From: JBGFRR01 sp041695045
GTDB taxonomy: Bacteria; Bacteroidota; Ignavibacteria; UBA10030
Assembly: GCA_041695045.1 (NCBI GenBank)
Contig: JBGFRR010000047.1
Location: 1-55,014 of the forward strand
Reading direction: 5' to 3'
DNA: 55,014 bases
Shown one piece after another: positions 17,276 through 26,022 of this stretch (position 1 is the first letter of the stretch; each line of letters begins with the position of its first letter). Position numbers and translations under genes: made by a program. The notes below the pieces were generated by a model. The model was not told the DNA's origin and searched no databases. It was given only the letters and a program-made list of their open reading frames with translations.

Positions 17276-19588
17276 ATGAAGCGATTCCTCTCACTTCCAC
17301 AACCGACGATTTTCGCGCTCCTCGCAGCACTGGTTTTCTCGCTTGTTTGCACGCGTATCCCGCTCCTGAATTACCTCGGGTTTGAATTCTCCGCCCTCAC
17401 CGCCGTTGTCGGCGGCCTGCTCGCAGGGCTTATGACGATTGCGCTCTGGTCTCAACGAGGATCAGCACAATCCCGGTCGCACAACAGCGACGCCGACATG
17501 CTTGGCTTTTTGAAGATGCTGGCAGGCAAGCTTCTTCTCCTCTTTCTCATCCCTCTCGTTATCCTGAGCGCCAATGCTCTCTTTGTAAAGAATTGCTCGT
17601 TCACGCAAGGGTTGTTTTTCTATAGCGTGCTCGTTCTTCCTTCGATGTTGTTCTGCGCGTCGTTGGCGATGCTGTTGGCTGCGGCGCTTGACCGCTGGAG
17701 GAAGACATGGTTCGTGGCGTGCTGGCTCTTGCTTCTCGCACACATCGCCGTCGTTACCTTCACCGGCCCGCAGATCTACGCGTTCAATCCTATCGTCGGC
17801 TTTTTCCCCGGCATCACGTACGATGAAACGCTTGCGATCGAGGGACGGCTTATCCTCTATCGCTGGACGACACTTGCCGCGGCGATGGTGTTGATGATCG
17901 GAGCCGTGATCCTTCAGCGTGTCAAGCTATCACGGACGCACAAAGGCACACCGCTCGAAACTCACCAGCGGCCGTTTCATCCGGTTGAGCTTGCTGGAGC
18001 GATGATGCTTACCAGCGCGCTTGTCGTTGTATGGCTTGCGAGCGACAGGCTTGGATTCTCAACGTCGAAGGACGCTCTTGTCGAACACCTCAGCGGGCGG
18101 TTAGAGACGGAGCACTTTGTCATCGTCTATCCGCGCAACGCCGTCAACGATCAACAGGTCAGAATGATCGCGGGACTGCACGAGTTTTACTTCGAGCGTC
18201 TCGTGCGTGAGCTTGGCGTCGTGTCGGTGCGGAAGATTCATTCGTTCCTCTACACTTCCGCAGAAGAAAAAGGCCGCCTCATCGGAGCGGGAGGGACCAA
18301 CATCGCGAAGCCGTGGCTCTGGCAGGTGCACGTGAACCTTGCGGATGTTGAGCGAAGTTTGAAGCACGAGCTTGTTCATGTGTTGGCCGCGGAGTTTGGC
18401 TTTCCGCTGCTGCGCGTCGGGTTGAATGCCGGATTGATCGAAGGGCTTGCCATGGCGGTCGAGCGCACTGCGTATCATGAGCCGATCCATCGCGTTGCCG
18501 CGCAGATCATCGCCATCGAAGCGGAGCCGAACATGGAGCGGCTGTTCTCGTGGACGGGCTTCATGCGCGCGCATCCGGCTGTGAGCTATACGATAGCGGG
18601 GTCGTTCTGTCGCTACCTCATCGACCGCTACGGTATGCGGCGATTTCGGCGGCTCTATCGCACGGGCAGTTTTCAAACATCTTACAACAAGGACATCACC
18701 GCACTTGTCGACGAGTGGAAGCGATTTCTCAACCGCTACTCGCCCGCCATAAGCGGGGAGGGCGAGCTGGAAAAGGCGCGGTTCTTGTTCACAAGGCAGA
18801 CGATCTTTGGAAAAGAGTGCGCTCGCGTCATCGCGAACAGAAATGCCGAAACGGAACGCCTGCTGAAACAGAAACAGTACGAGCCTGCACTCGCCGCAGC
18901 CACGCACGCATTGGAACTGAGCTTCAACGCCGACGCTCTGCGCCAACGCATGACCGCATTGATGCGGCTCGGACGATACGACGAGGCCATTGCGCTCGCC
19001 CAGGAACATCTTTCCGACTCATCGCTTGCCCGTACGCTGTACCCTGTGCGTCTTCTCCTCGGCGATGCCTTGTGGGCGAACGGCGATACTACCGGAGCGC
19101 GACGAGTGTTCGGTCAACTCGCTGCGGTGCGGTTCAGTCCAACGTGGGAAGAAACGGTTGCAATACGGCTTGAAGCTCTCGAGAGTCCGCTTGCGCGTGA
19201 GGTGCTGCTCTTTTACTTTGTATCGGATATGGGAGATACGCTGAGAATCGAGTTGTTGCGGCGCACGAGTCAGGATGCGGGCGCGAGGAACATCGCGCTC
19301 TTTCTCCTCGGTCGTGAGCATGCCGCGCGCGGTGAACACCACAAGGTTATCGACGCGCTGCTGCCGATCAACCGGATGGAATCCGACCGGCTCGAACTCA
19401 CACGACAGCTCCGTCTTGCGCGAGCGTATCTCCAGCTTGGCCAGACACAGCGCGCGATGATTCATTATTGGCAGGCGTTGAACTTCACCGCCAACGAGGC
19501 AGAGCTGATGCAGATTCGTGAGTGGCTCGACTGGTGCGAGTGGCTCGCGCAACGCGCACGCCGTCCGGCCGAAGGCATCGGCTCGTGA
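17276..19588 (+). CDS. Polytopic membrane protein with HExxH (peptidase MA-like) domain and TPR-like tail
   Basis: 770 aa. The first ~265 residues contain about seven hydrophobic segments. A soluble domain follows with SLKHELVHVLAAEFG, so H364-E365 and H368 form a gluzincin HExxH motif of the kind seen in peptidase MA-like families. A conserved-looking GLIEGLAMAVE stretch downstream could supply the third zinc ligand (Glu). The final ~250 residues look like helical TPR repeats (ALxxxxxALELSFNADALRQRM; RLARAYLQLGQTQRAMIHYWQAL). A membrane-anchored metallopeptidase, or a catalytically dead relative, is inferred. The substrate is unknown. A weak CCCGC/GCGGG hairpin is embedded at 18743-18757 (residues 490-494). 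Confidence 0.75.
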   Translation: MKRFLSLPQPTIFALLAALVFSLVCTRIPLLNYLGFEFSALTAVVGGLLAGLMTIALWSQRGSAQSRSHNSDADMLGFLKMLAGKLLLLFLIPLVILSANALFVKNCSFTQGLFFYSVLVLPSMLFCASLAMLLAAALDRWRKTWFVACWLLLLAHIAVVTFTGPQIYAFNPIVGFFPGITYDETLAIEGRLILYRWTTLAAAMVLMIGAVILQRVKLSRTHKGTPLETHQRPFHPVELAGAMMLTSALVVVWLASDRLGFSTSKDALVEHLSGRLETEHFVIVYPRNAVNDQQVRMIAGLHEFYFERLVRELGVVSVRKIHSFLYTSAEEKGRLIGAGGTNIAKPWLWQVHVNLADVERSLKHELVHVLAAEFGFPLLRVGLNAGLIEGLAMAVERTAYHEPIHRVAAQIIAIEAEPNMERLFSWTGFMRAHPAVSYTIAGSFCRYLIDRYGMRRFRRLYRTGSFQTSYNKDITALVDEWKRFLNRYSPAISGEGELEKARFLFTRQTIFGKECARVIANRNAETERLLKQKQYEPALAAATHALELSFNADALRQRMTALMRLGRYDEAIALAQEHLSDSSLARTLYPVRLLLGDALWANGDTTGARRVFGQLAAVRFSPTWEETVAIRLEALESPLAREVLLFYFVSDMGDTLRIELLRRTSQDAGARNIALFLLGREHAARGEHHKVIDALLPINRMESDRLELTRQLRLARAYLQLGQTQRAMIHYWQALNFTANEAELMQIREWLDWCEWLAQRARRPAEGIGS

Positions 19589-19683
19589 GTCCACGTTGCT
19601 TTTGCCCATTTTTTTGGGCACCTTTGAACGCCTTCTTTCTCTCAACCCCGTAGAACGGGGTCAATCTCCACACAGGAGTTCCC

Positions 19684-21003
19684 ATGAAAACGACAATCGC
19701 AGATGTATGGGCGCGTGAAATCCTTGACTCGCGCGGTAACCCGACTGTAGAAGTGGAAATAGAATTGGAGGATGGAACCGTCGGCCGCGCGGCCGTTCCG
19801 AGCGGTGCATCCACCGGCGAGCATGAGGCGGTAGAGTTGCGCGACGGCGACAAGAGCCGCTACCTCGGTAAGGGAGTCTTGAAGGCGGTGGAGAATGTCA
19901 ACACGGTGATCGCCGAAGAGGTGATCGGCTTCGATGCGACCGACCAGATTGGCGTCGACCGGATGATGATTCAGCTTGACGGGACGCCGAACAAGAGTAA
20001 GCTCGGTGCGAACGCGATCCTTGGCGTCTCACTAGCGGCAGCAAAAGCGGCGGCACAATCGCTGGGTGTTCCACTGTATCACTACATTGGCGGGACGAAT
20101 GCGCGCATTCTCCCGGTCCCGTTGATGAACATCCTCAACGGTGGGAAGCATGCGGACAATAACGTCGACCCGCAGGAGTTTATGATCATGCCCATCGATG
20201 CGCCGTCGTTTGCCGAAGCGCTGCGGATGGGGGCGGAGATCTTCCACTCGCTCAAGTCGGTGCTGCACAAGAAGGGCTACAGCACCGCGGTTGGAGATGA
20301 GGGGGGCTTTGCGCCGAGTTTGAAATCGAACGTCGAAGCCATCGAAGTCATTCTTGAAGCGATCGAGAAGGCCAGCTACAAGGCGGGGGATCAAGTCTAC
20401 CTTGCCCTCGACCCGGCGGCGAGCGAGTTTTATGACACCGATAAAAAGAAATACGTCTTCAGCAAGTCGGATCAATCCGAACGCACCTCCGAGCAAATGG
20501 TAAAGTTCTGGGAAGATTGGGCGCGTCAGTATCCGATTGCTTCGATTGAAGACGGCATGGCGGAGAACGACTGGGAGGGATGGAAGATGCTCACGGATGC
20601 GATCGGCGGCAGTGTGCAGTTGGTGGGGGATGATCTCTTTGTGACAAACGTCGAGTATCTCTCGCGCGGAATTCGTGAGGGTGTGGCGAACTCCATCTTG
20701 GTCAAAGTCAATCAGATCGGCACGCTCACCGAAACGCTCGATGCCATCGAGATGGCGAAACGGGCAAAGTACACCACGATTCTCAGTCACCGTTCCGGAG
20801 AGACGGAAGATGCCACGATCGCCGACATTGCCGTCGCAACGAACGCCGCGCAGATCAAAACCGGCTCGGCGAGCCGTAGCGACCGCATCGCGAAGTACAA
20901 TCAGCTTCTCCGCATCGAGGAAGAGCTCGACACCAACGGCTACTATGCCGGCTGGGGAGCGTTGAATGTGGAGGTGGATGCGATCCTGAGGTCTGCAACG
21001 TAA
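19684..21003 (+). CDS. eno: Enolase
   Basis: Glycolytic and gluconeogenic enzyme interconverting 2-phosphoglycerate and phosphoenolpyruvate. 439 aa, normal length. Visible signatures are ARQ-equivalent REILDSRGNPTVEVE, SGASTGEHEAVELRD, GDEGGFAP, SIEDGMAENDWEGW, VGDDLFVTN, ILVKVNQIGTLTET with the catalytic Lys, SHRSGETED and IKTGSASRSDR. A strong ribosome site (AGGAG) precedes the ATG by six nt. It may be expressed independently of the peptidase gene 95 nt upstream. Confidence 0.98.
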   Translation: MKTTIADVWAREILDSRGNPTVEVEIELEDGTVGRAAVPSGASTGEHEAVELRDGDKSRYLGKGVLKAVENVNTVIAEEVIGFDATDQIGVDRMMIQLDGTPNKSKLGANAILGVSLAAAKAAAQSLGVPLYHYIGGTNARILPVPLMNILNGGKHADNNVDPQEFMIMPIDAPSFAEALRMGAEIFHSLKSVLHKKGYSTAVGDEGGFAPSLKSNVEAIEVILEAIEKASYKAGDQVYLALDPAASEFYDTDKKKYVFSKSDQSERTSEQMVKFWEDWARQYPIASIEDGMAENDWEGWKMLTDAIGGSVQLVGDDLFVTNVEYLSRGIREGVANSILVKVNQIGTLTETLDAIEMAKRAKYTTILSHRSGETEDATIADIAVATNAAQIKTGSASRSDRIAKYNQLLRIEEELDTNGYYAGWGALNVEVDAILRSAT

Positions 21004-21273
21004 GTTCTTTCACATCAGAACAGATTTACCATGCCTCCACCCATCACGTTTGAAACCGAGGGGATGGAAAACCTGACGGAGGAACCCCAATCTCTTCCGA
21101 CATAGCACCGCCGGTCGTATTCTGCAAATTGGTACCGGTCAAGCGGCCTATCATGTGAACTGGAAATGACTCACTGATAGTAATGTAAATTTCGAGCCGA
21201 AAATTTACATACTCGAACCTGTTATGATTCAACGACGATGAATATTCTATCATAGCAGATCCCGGGGTTTCAT

Positions 21274-22695
21274 ATGACAGCTCAAATTACATTCGGCACC
21301 GACGGCTGGCGCGGAAAAATTGCGGAAGATTATACGTTCGACAACGTCCGCCGCTGTACGCAGGGATTTGCCGACTACTTGAAATCTCAATACTCGCCCG
21401 AGCAACTCACGCGCGGCGTTGTCATTGGCGGCGACCGGAGATTCAACTCGGAACACTTTGCCGCTGCTGCCGCCGAAGTGCTTGCGGGCAACGGCATTCC
21501 TGTCCACTTCTGCGGCGGCGGAGTACCCACGCCGGTTATCTCCTTCAGCGTCAAAGCCCGCAACGCCATCGCTGCAATCAACATTACCGCAAGCCACAAT
21601 CCGCCGGGCGATAATGGTTTCAAGGTGCGTGATGAAAACGGCGGTGCTATCGACCCCGACGGGCTGAAACACATCGAAGCTCTCATCCCGGCGGGCATCA
21701 GCGCCGTGAAGCGAGTAAAGTTTGACAACGCCGTCGCTTCAGGCACAGTCATGAAGTTCAGTGCGGACGAGCAATACATCGAGCAGATCAAGAAGTTAGT
21801 CGACCTTGAGCCGATCAAACAGGCCGCGTTCAAGGTGCTCGTCGACCCGATGTGGGGAAACGGCGCGGGATGGTTCACTCGCCTTCTGGCAGGAGGCAAG
21901 ACGCAGATTATTGAGATTCACAGCGAGCGCAATCCGGTCTTCCCCGAAATGAGTCGTCCCGAGCCGATCCCTCCCAACGTGGACGCCGGACTGAAGCAAG
22001 GCAAAGAAATCGGCGCCGATGTCGTGCTCATTACCGACGGCGACGCCGACCGGTGCGGCGTGGGCGATGAGAACGGACAGTTCATCGACCAGCTTCGTGT
22101 CTATGGCTTGCTTGCGCTGTACTTGCTCGATGTGCGCGGGGAGCGTGGCGCCATCGTAAAGACATTGTCGACGACATCGATGTTAGAAGCACTCGGCAAG
22201 CTCTATGATGTTCCCGTGTATGAGACGGGCGTCGGGTTCAAGTTTGTTGCGCCGAAGATGATGGAGACCAACGCGATGATCGGCGGCGAGGAGAGCGGCG
22301 GGTATGCATTTCGCGGTCATGTGCCGGAACGGGATGGCATTCTCGCGAATCTGTTTTTGCTCGATTTCATGGTCAGGACAAAACTGAAGCCATCGCAACT
22401 CCTGATCAAGCTCTTTGACAAGGTGGGTGAGCATTACTACGACCGCATCGATAAGGTCGTTAAAGATTCAGAGAAGCAGGCCATTCTCCAGAAGCTTCAG
22501 ACGAACTCACCGAAGCAGCTCGCCGGCGTGGATGTCGTGGATGTCAACCGCACGGATGGATTCAAGTTTCTCCTCAAAGACGGAAGCTGGCTGCTCGTCC
22601 GCTTTTCCGGTACAGAGCCGTTGATTCGCTACTATGCAGAGGCGAATTCCCGAGCGCGGGTTGCCGAGTTACTGAATGCCGCGACGACCGCATAA
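21274..22695 (+). CDS. Phosphoglucomutase/phosphomannomutase family protein
   Basis: Alpha-D-phosphohexomutase, 473 aa. All four family loops are present: the phosphoserine loop ITASHNPPGDNG (Ser107 predicted active residue), the metal loop TDGDADRCG, the sugar-specificity loop GGEESGGYAFRGH and the phosphate-binding loop RFSGTEPLIRYY. The N-terminus FGTDGWRGKIAEDYTF is typical of the group. It interconverts hexose 1- and 6-phosphates in the cytoplasm, feeding glycogen, sugar nucleotides or glycolysis. Glucose versus mannose preference cannot be settled by eye. No clear ribosome site is seen before the ATG. Confidence 0.93.
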   Translation: MTAQITFGTDGWRGKIAEDYTFDNVRRCTQGFADYLKSQYSPEQLTRGVVIGGDRRFNSEHFAAAAAEVLAGNGIPVHFCGGGVPTPVISFSVKARNAIAAINITASHNPPGDNGFKVRDENGGAIDPDGLKHIEALIPAGISAVKRVKFDNAVASGTVMKFSADEQYIEQIKKLVDLEPIKQAAFKVLVDPMWGNGAGWFTRLLAGGKTQIIEIHSERNPVFPEMSRPEPIPPNVDAGLKQGKEIGADVVLITDGDADRCGVGDENGQFIDQLRVYGLLALYLLDVRGERGAIVKTLSTTSMLEALGKLYDVPVYETGVGFKFVAPKMMETNAMIGGEESGGYAFRGHVPERDGILANLFLLDFMVRTKLKPSQLLIKLFDKVGEHYYDRIDKVVKDSEKQAILQKLQTNSPKQLAGVDVVDVNRTDGFKFLLKDGSWLLVRFSGTEPLIRYYAEANSRARVAELLNAATTA

Positions 22696-22821
22696 TACCG
22701 ATACGTGCAAAGCGGGGGGAGAGGAAATGGTAGCTGCTCATGGTTGTTCTTTAACGGCCTGCTTTGCGTGAGTAGGCATTTCGTCGCCCACCAAATCGGT
22801 CTATTCCTCACACATTTATCC

Positions 22822-22848
22822 TCGTTCCCACGCTCCGCGTGGGAACGA
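22822..22848. repeat. REP-like hairpin CGTTCCCACG/CGTGGGAACG
   Basis: Eleven- to twelve-bp perfect arms around CTCCG (effective loop TCC). It has the same architecture as the hairpin at 40715-40741 beside the RAYT gene (loop CTCTG). A decayed inverted copy lies at 12736-12758. Confidence 0.85.
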
Positions 22849-22887
22849 ATTGGCATGAGAACGAGAGAAAACTGACATTCCCGAACG

Positions 22888-22935
22888 TTCCGCTTCTTAG
22901 AATCCCGCTCAACAAGCGGAATCCAAGCAGCGGGA
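22888..22935. repeat. Interlocked palindrome cassette 2
   Basis: TTCCGCTT (22888-22895) pairs with AAGCGGAA (22914-22921). TCCCGCT (22903-22909) pairs with AGCGGGA (22929-22935). The order is a-b-a'-b', as in cassette 1. Confidence 0.8.
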
Positions 22936-23031
22936 CTTCTATCGGGAATCCCCGCCTGCCTTAATAGTTCCAGAAATAGCGGGCAGGTAAGTCCTGACAC
23001 CACTCCGTTTCCTTTTTCCACAGCCTGCTAG

Positions 23032-23086
23032 GGATCCCGCTCACAGGCGGGATCCAAAGAGCGGGAGATTCCGCTTATGAGCGGGA
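23032..23086. repeat. Competing palindrome cassette 3
   Basis: GGATCCCGC (23032-23040) pairs with GCGGGATCC (23047-23055). TCCCGCTCA (23035-23043) pairs alternatively with TGAGCGGGA (23078-23086), and CCCGCTC with GAGCGGG (23059-23065). One left arm thus has three possible partners. Confidence 0.75.
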
Positions 23087-23161
23087 TTTGCTTTCCAGCC
23101 TACAACCTTTTTCTTGTACCCCAAGTCTAATTCCGTGTCCCAGCAAACCAATCCGGTGGCC

Positions 23162-23740
23162 ATGGCCGACGATGATCAGCAGCTGATTCTCAAAGCTCAG
23201 CAGGGCGATGTTGCCGCATTCGAGCAGCTCGTCTTCAAATACGACCGCCAGGTGCTGTCGATTGCTGTGTCGTACGTCAACAGTGCGGAAGATGCGAAGG
23301 ACGTCTATCAGGAAGTCCTCCTTCGTGTCTATCGTGGTCTGAAGCGGTTTCAGTTTCGCAGCGAGTTTTCCACATGGTTGTATCGCATCACCACGAACGT
23401 GTGCCTTTCGTATCGTTCAAAGCGGCGTCAGCACAGACATGCATCACTCGATCGGGACGTAGAGGAGGATGATTCCCCGCTCCACCGAGCATCGGACAAC
23501 GCAGCGGACGCGTCAGCAGCGGATCAATCGGCGTTGAACGGCGAGATTGCGATGCACGTGCGGGATGCGTTAGAGCGGCTTTCGCCGAAGCAGAAGATGG
23601 TGTTTACGTTGCGCCATTACGAAGGCTACAAGCTCAGAGAGATCGCCGACATGATGGAGTTGAACGAAGGCACCGTCAAGAAGTATCTCTTCACGGCAAC
23701 GCGACGGATGCGGGATCAACTGAAGGACGTTGTTGACTGA
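23162..23740 (+). CDS. RNA polymerase sigma factor, ECF/sigma-70 family
   Basis: About 192 aa with the region 2 motif (FEQLVFKYDRQVLSIAVSYV ... AEDAKDVYQEVLLRVYRGL, given in halves) and the -10 recognition segment FRSEFSTWLYRITTNVCL. A region 4 helix-turn-helix follows (LSPKQKMVFTLRHYEGYKL, then REIADMMELNEGTVKKYLF). It directs RNA polymerase to a specific regulon. The ATG at 23162 gives MADDDQQL, a natural start. An in-frame TTG at 23114 and GTGs at 23135 and 23156 are alternatives, and no strong ribosome site decides between them. The anti-sigma gene follows directly, so the pair forms one regulatory unit. Confidence 0.92.
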   Translation: MADDDQQLILKAQQGDVAAFEQLVFKYDRQVLSIAVSYVNSAEDAKDVYQEVLLRVYRGLKRFQFRSEFSTWLYRITTNVCLSYRSKRRQHRHASLDRDVEEDDSPLHRASDNAADASAADQSALNGEIAMHVRDALERLSPKQKMVFTLRHYEGYKLREIADMMELNEGTVKKYLFTATRRMRDQLKDVVD

Positions 23741-23766
23741 TGCATTCAGCATTGAAGGAGCGACCT

Positions 23767-24729
23767 ATGACTCACGATCGTTTCATCGAATGGCTCTACC
23801 TCGTGCGGACAGACGAACTCGATCCTGCAGATCGGCAGGCACTGGAGGATCATCTCCGCACGTGCACCGACTGTCGGGCTGAGAAGGAGAGGCTCGATGC
23901 CTTCTCCTCAACCCTTCAGCGAACGAGGCCTGTTGGTATCACCGACGAATTATTGACCGAGGCGCGGCAGCAATTCCGCAACGCGTTGCGCGCAGAGCGG
24001 CTGCGTCGTTCCTGGTGGGAGCACGTGTGGGAATTCCTCAGCGTCCCGATTCCCCGTTATGCCGCGGCCGTTGGCGGCGCTGCTGTGCTCATCGTTGGCT
24101 TCTTCGGCGGGTACCTCATGGTTCGTTCCGGTCAGGAGGATGCCGCTCCGCTTCCGGTTCTCCAAACAAATGGCGTATCGAGTTTCAGTGATGAGATGAC
24201 GCGTGTCGTGAATTTGCAGTTCCTTGATTCTGATGCGTCGGATGGAGAAGTGGAGTTCGTGTTCGAGCTTGTCCGGCCGGCTCGGATGCGTGGGCGGTTG
24301 GACGACCCCGCCGTCCAGCGAGTGCTTGCACAGGCGCTCGTATCGGATCGCAATCCGGGCGTTCGGTTGCGGAGTGTGGTGACGTTGGCCGCGCAGGTTC
24401 CGGAGCAGAAGATCGACCCGGAGATCAAAGCCGCGCTCATCGCTGCGGTGAAGACGGACGACAACGCCGCGGTCCGGAAAGAAGCCCTGTTATTACTTGC
24501 GCGGCTGCCTGTGGATGAAGCGATCAAGCAGGCATTGTTGCATGTGTTGGAGTTTGACCGCAACGCGGGACTTCGGATCGAAGCGGTCAAAGTGTTGGAG
24601 ACCTTGCATGCGCGCTCGGAGTTTGCCGACGATGCATTTCTCCGCGCGTTGCAAGAAACAATGGCGAAAGAGGAAAACAACTTTATTCAAATCCGTGCGA
24701 AAGCACTTTTTGAGGAGACACAACCATGA
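23767..24729 (+). CDS. Anti-sigma factor: zinc-finger domain, one membrane segment, HEAT-like repeats
   Basis: 320 aa from the ATG at 23767, which has a GAAGGAG ribosome site six nt upstream. An earlier ATG at 23740 overlaps the sigma stop codon (TGATG). The N-terminal HLRTCTDC motif is the zf-HC2 anti-sigma zinc finger that binds the sigma factor. A single membrane segment (AAAVGGAAVLIVGFFGGYL) places the rest outside the cytoplasm. The C-terminal half has HEAT-like helical repeats (VLAQALVSDRNPGVRLRSVV; ALIAAVKTDDNAAVRKEAL; LLHVLEFDRNAGLRIEAVKV), probably a protein-interaction sensor. It overlaps the next gene by 4 nt (ATGA). Confidence 0.87.
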   Translation: MTHDRFIEWLYLVRTDELDPADRQALEDHLRTCTDCRAEKERLDAFSSTLQRTRPVGITDELLTEARQQFRNALRAERLRRSWWEHVWEFLSVPIPRYAAAVGGAAVLIVGFFGGYLMVRSGQEDAAPLPVLQTNGVSSFSDEMTRVVNLQFLDSDASDGEVEFVFELVRPARMRGRLDDPAVQRVLAQALVSDRNPGVRLRSVVTLAAQVPEQKIDPEIKAALIAAVKTDDNAAVRKEALLLLARLPVDEAIKQALLHVLEFDRNAGLRIEAVKVLETLHARSEFADDAFLRALQETMAKEENNFIQIRAKALFEETQP

Positions 24730-25913
24730 GGATAACAGGAGTTCAACTCCGCACGGCGGGCTTGACGATTACGCTGATGCTCACAGTGTTCGCGGGTCTT
24801 GCCGCGAGCGAACAAGACAGCCGGTCGAAGTCGTTCACCGTAACCAAAGGCGGAACGCTCGATATCTCAGTTGGCGGGGGGGATATTCGTGTGGGCACGT
24901 GGGAGAAGAACGAAGTGTTCGTCAGGGCCGATGGTCTCAGTTTGAGTGACCTGGAACGATTGGAGATGACGCAAAGCGGCAACAACGTGACGGTACGGCT
25001 CCGGCCGCGATGGAGTACATTCCGAAACGTCAGATTCGAAGTAAAGTTACCGACGGAATTCAACACTGAACTCAAGACCTCAGGGGGTGATATCGAGTTC
25101 GAGGGGGCATTGAAGGGCAAGGTCAAAGGATCGACAGCCGGTGGTGATATTCGTCTCCGCGATGTCGTTGGCACAGTCGACATGACGACGGCGGGCGGTG
25201 ATATCAGGGCGGAAACCGTTGGTGGTGATGTGTACTTGAAGACCTCCGGTGGCAATATTGAGCTCGGCGATGTAGCCGGCAAAGCAGAAGTTGCGACATC
25301 GGGAGGTGACATAAGGGTTACGCGTGTCGGAAAATCACTCCGAGCCAAAACCGCAGGAGGCGATATCAAGGTTGGTGATGTCGGCGGTGAAGCAGAGATA
25401 TCGACCTCGGGCGGAGATATTAGGGTAGGCAAAGTCTCTGGGAAGGTTTCGCTCAGCACTGGAGGCGGAGACATTCAGCTGAAGAGTGCCAGCGGATCCG
25501 TGAAAGCAAATACCACTGGAGGCGACCTCGAGCTGCTGGATGTTTCAGGTACGGTGGAAGGGAAAACCGCGGGTGGAGATGTGGTGGCGGAGATGAGACC
25601 GAGCGGACAGGGTGAAAGTTCCCTGAGTTCTTCCGGCGGGAGCATTAAGCTCTATGTTGCGGAGAATGCGCGCGTGACAATAGAAGCAACAATCGGACTT
25701 CGGTACGGGTGGTCGTGGGGGAAGCAAGGCTACTACGGGTGGGCGTGGGGGAGGAAAAGCCACGAAATACGGTCGGACTTCAAGGCCGACAAGTATGAGA
25801 CGAACGAGGATGATAAAGAAATCCACGCCGTGTATACACTGAACGGCGGCGGTGAAGTCATAACGCTGGAAACGGTAAACTCGAACATTGAGATTCGTAA
25901 GCTCCGAAGATAG
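24726..25913 (+). CDS. DUF4097-type beta-helical exported protein
   Basis: 395 aa with a signal peptide (about 1-28) and a long run of about 19- to 20-residue repeats containing TSGGDIRVG or TAGGDIRLR, the pattern of DUF4097 'putative adhesin' proteins. The repeats predict a right-handed beta-solenoid. Translation is coupled to the anti-sigma factor by the ATGA overlap. It may be an envelope structural protein, a target of the sigma factor, or part of the signal reception at the anti-sigma periplasmic domain. A Gly/Trp-rich segment near residues 325-345 (YGWSWGKQGYYGWAWG) is unusual. A strong terminator follows. Confidence 0.85.
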   Translation: MRITGVQLRTAGLTITLMLTVFAGLAASEQDSRSKSFTVTKGGTLDISVGGGDIRVGTWEKNEVFVRADGLSLSDLERLEMTQSGNNVTVRLRPRWSTFRNVRFEVKLPTEFNTELKTSGGDIEFEGALKGKVKGSTAGGDIRLRDVVGTVDMTTAGGDIRAETVGGDVYLKTSGGNIELGDVAGKAEVATSGGDIRVTRVGKSLRAKTAGGDIKVGDVGGEAEISTSGGDIRVGKVSGKVSLSTGGGDIQLKSASGSVKANTTGGDLELLDVSGTVEGKTAGGDVVAEMRPSGQGESSLSSSGGSIKLYVAENARVTIEATIGLRYGWSWGKQGYYGWAWGRKSHEIRSDFKADKYETNEDDKEIHAVYTLNGGGEVITLETVNSNIEIRKLRR

Positions 25914-25945
25914 GAAAGATAAGAGTCAACGATCCTTACAACTCT

Positions 25946-25978
25946 AACCTTCGATGACGATGTCGTCGGAGGTTTTTT
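25946..25978 (+). terminator. Rho-independent terminator of the sigma/anti-sigma/DUF4097 operon
   Basis: AACCTTCGATGAC (25946-25958), loop GAT, then GTCGTCGGAGGTT (25962-25974) form a 13-bp stem with two G-U pairs. A run of six T (25973-25978) follows. It lies 32 nt after the DUF4097 stop codon. Confidence 0.9.
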
Positions 25979-26022
25979 GTTTGTATCTCTAAACTTCTTC
26001 GTGTATTTTCATTTCGAGGCCT

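Larger units (their letters stand above)
22696..23113. other. Intergenic repeat cluster upstream of the sigma factor
   Basis: No gene in this 418-nt gap. It is almost entirely palindromic. A CGTTCCCACG hairpin lies at 22822-22848. Interlocked cassettes lie at 22888-22935 and 23032-23086. CCTGCC (22955-22960) pairs with GGCAGG (22982-22987). A 14-nt half copy of the 12691 repeat (AGTCCTGACACCAC) starts at 22990. Confidence 0.8.
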
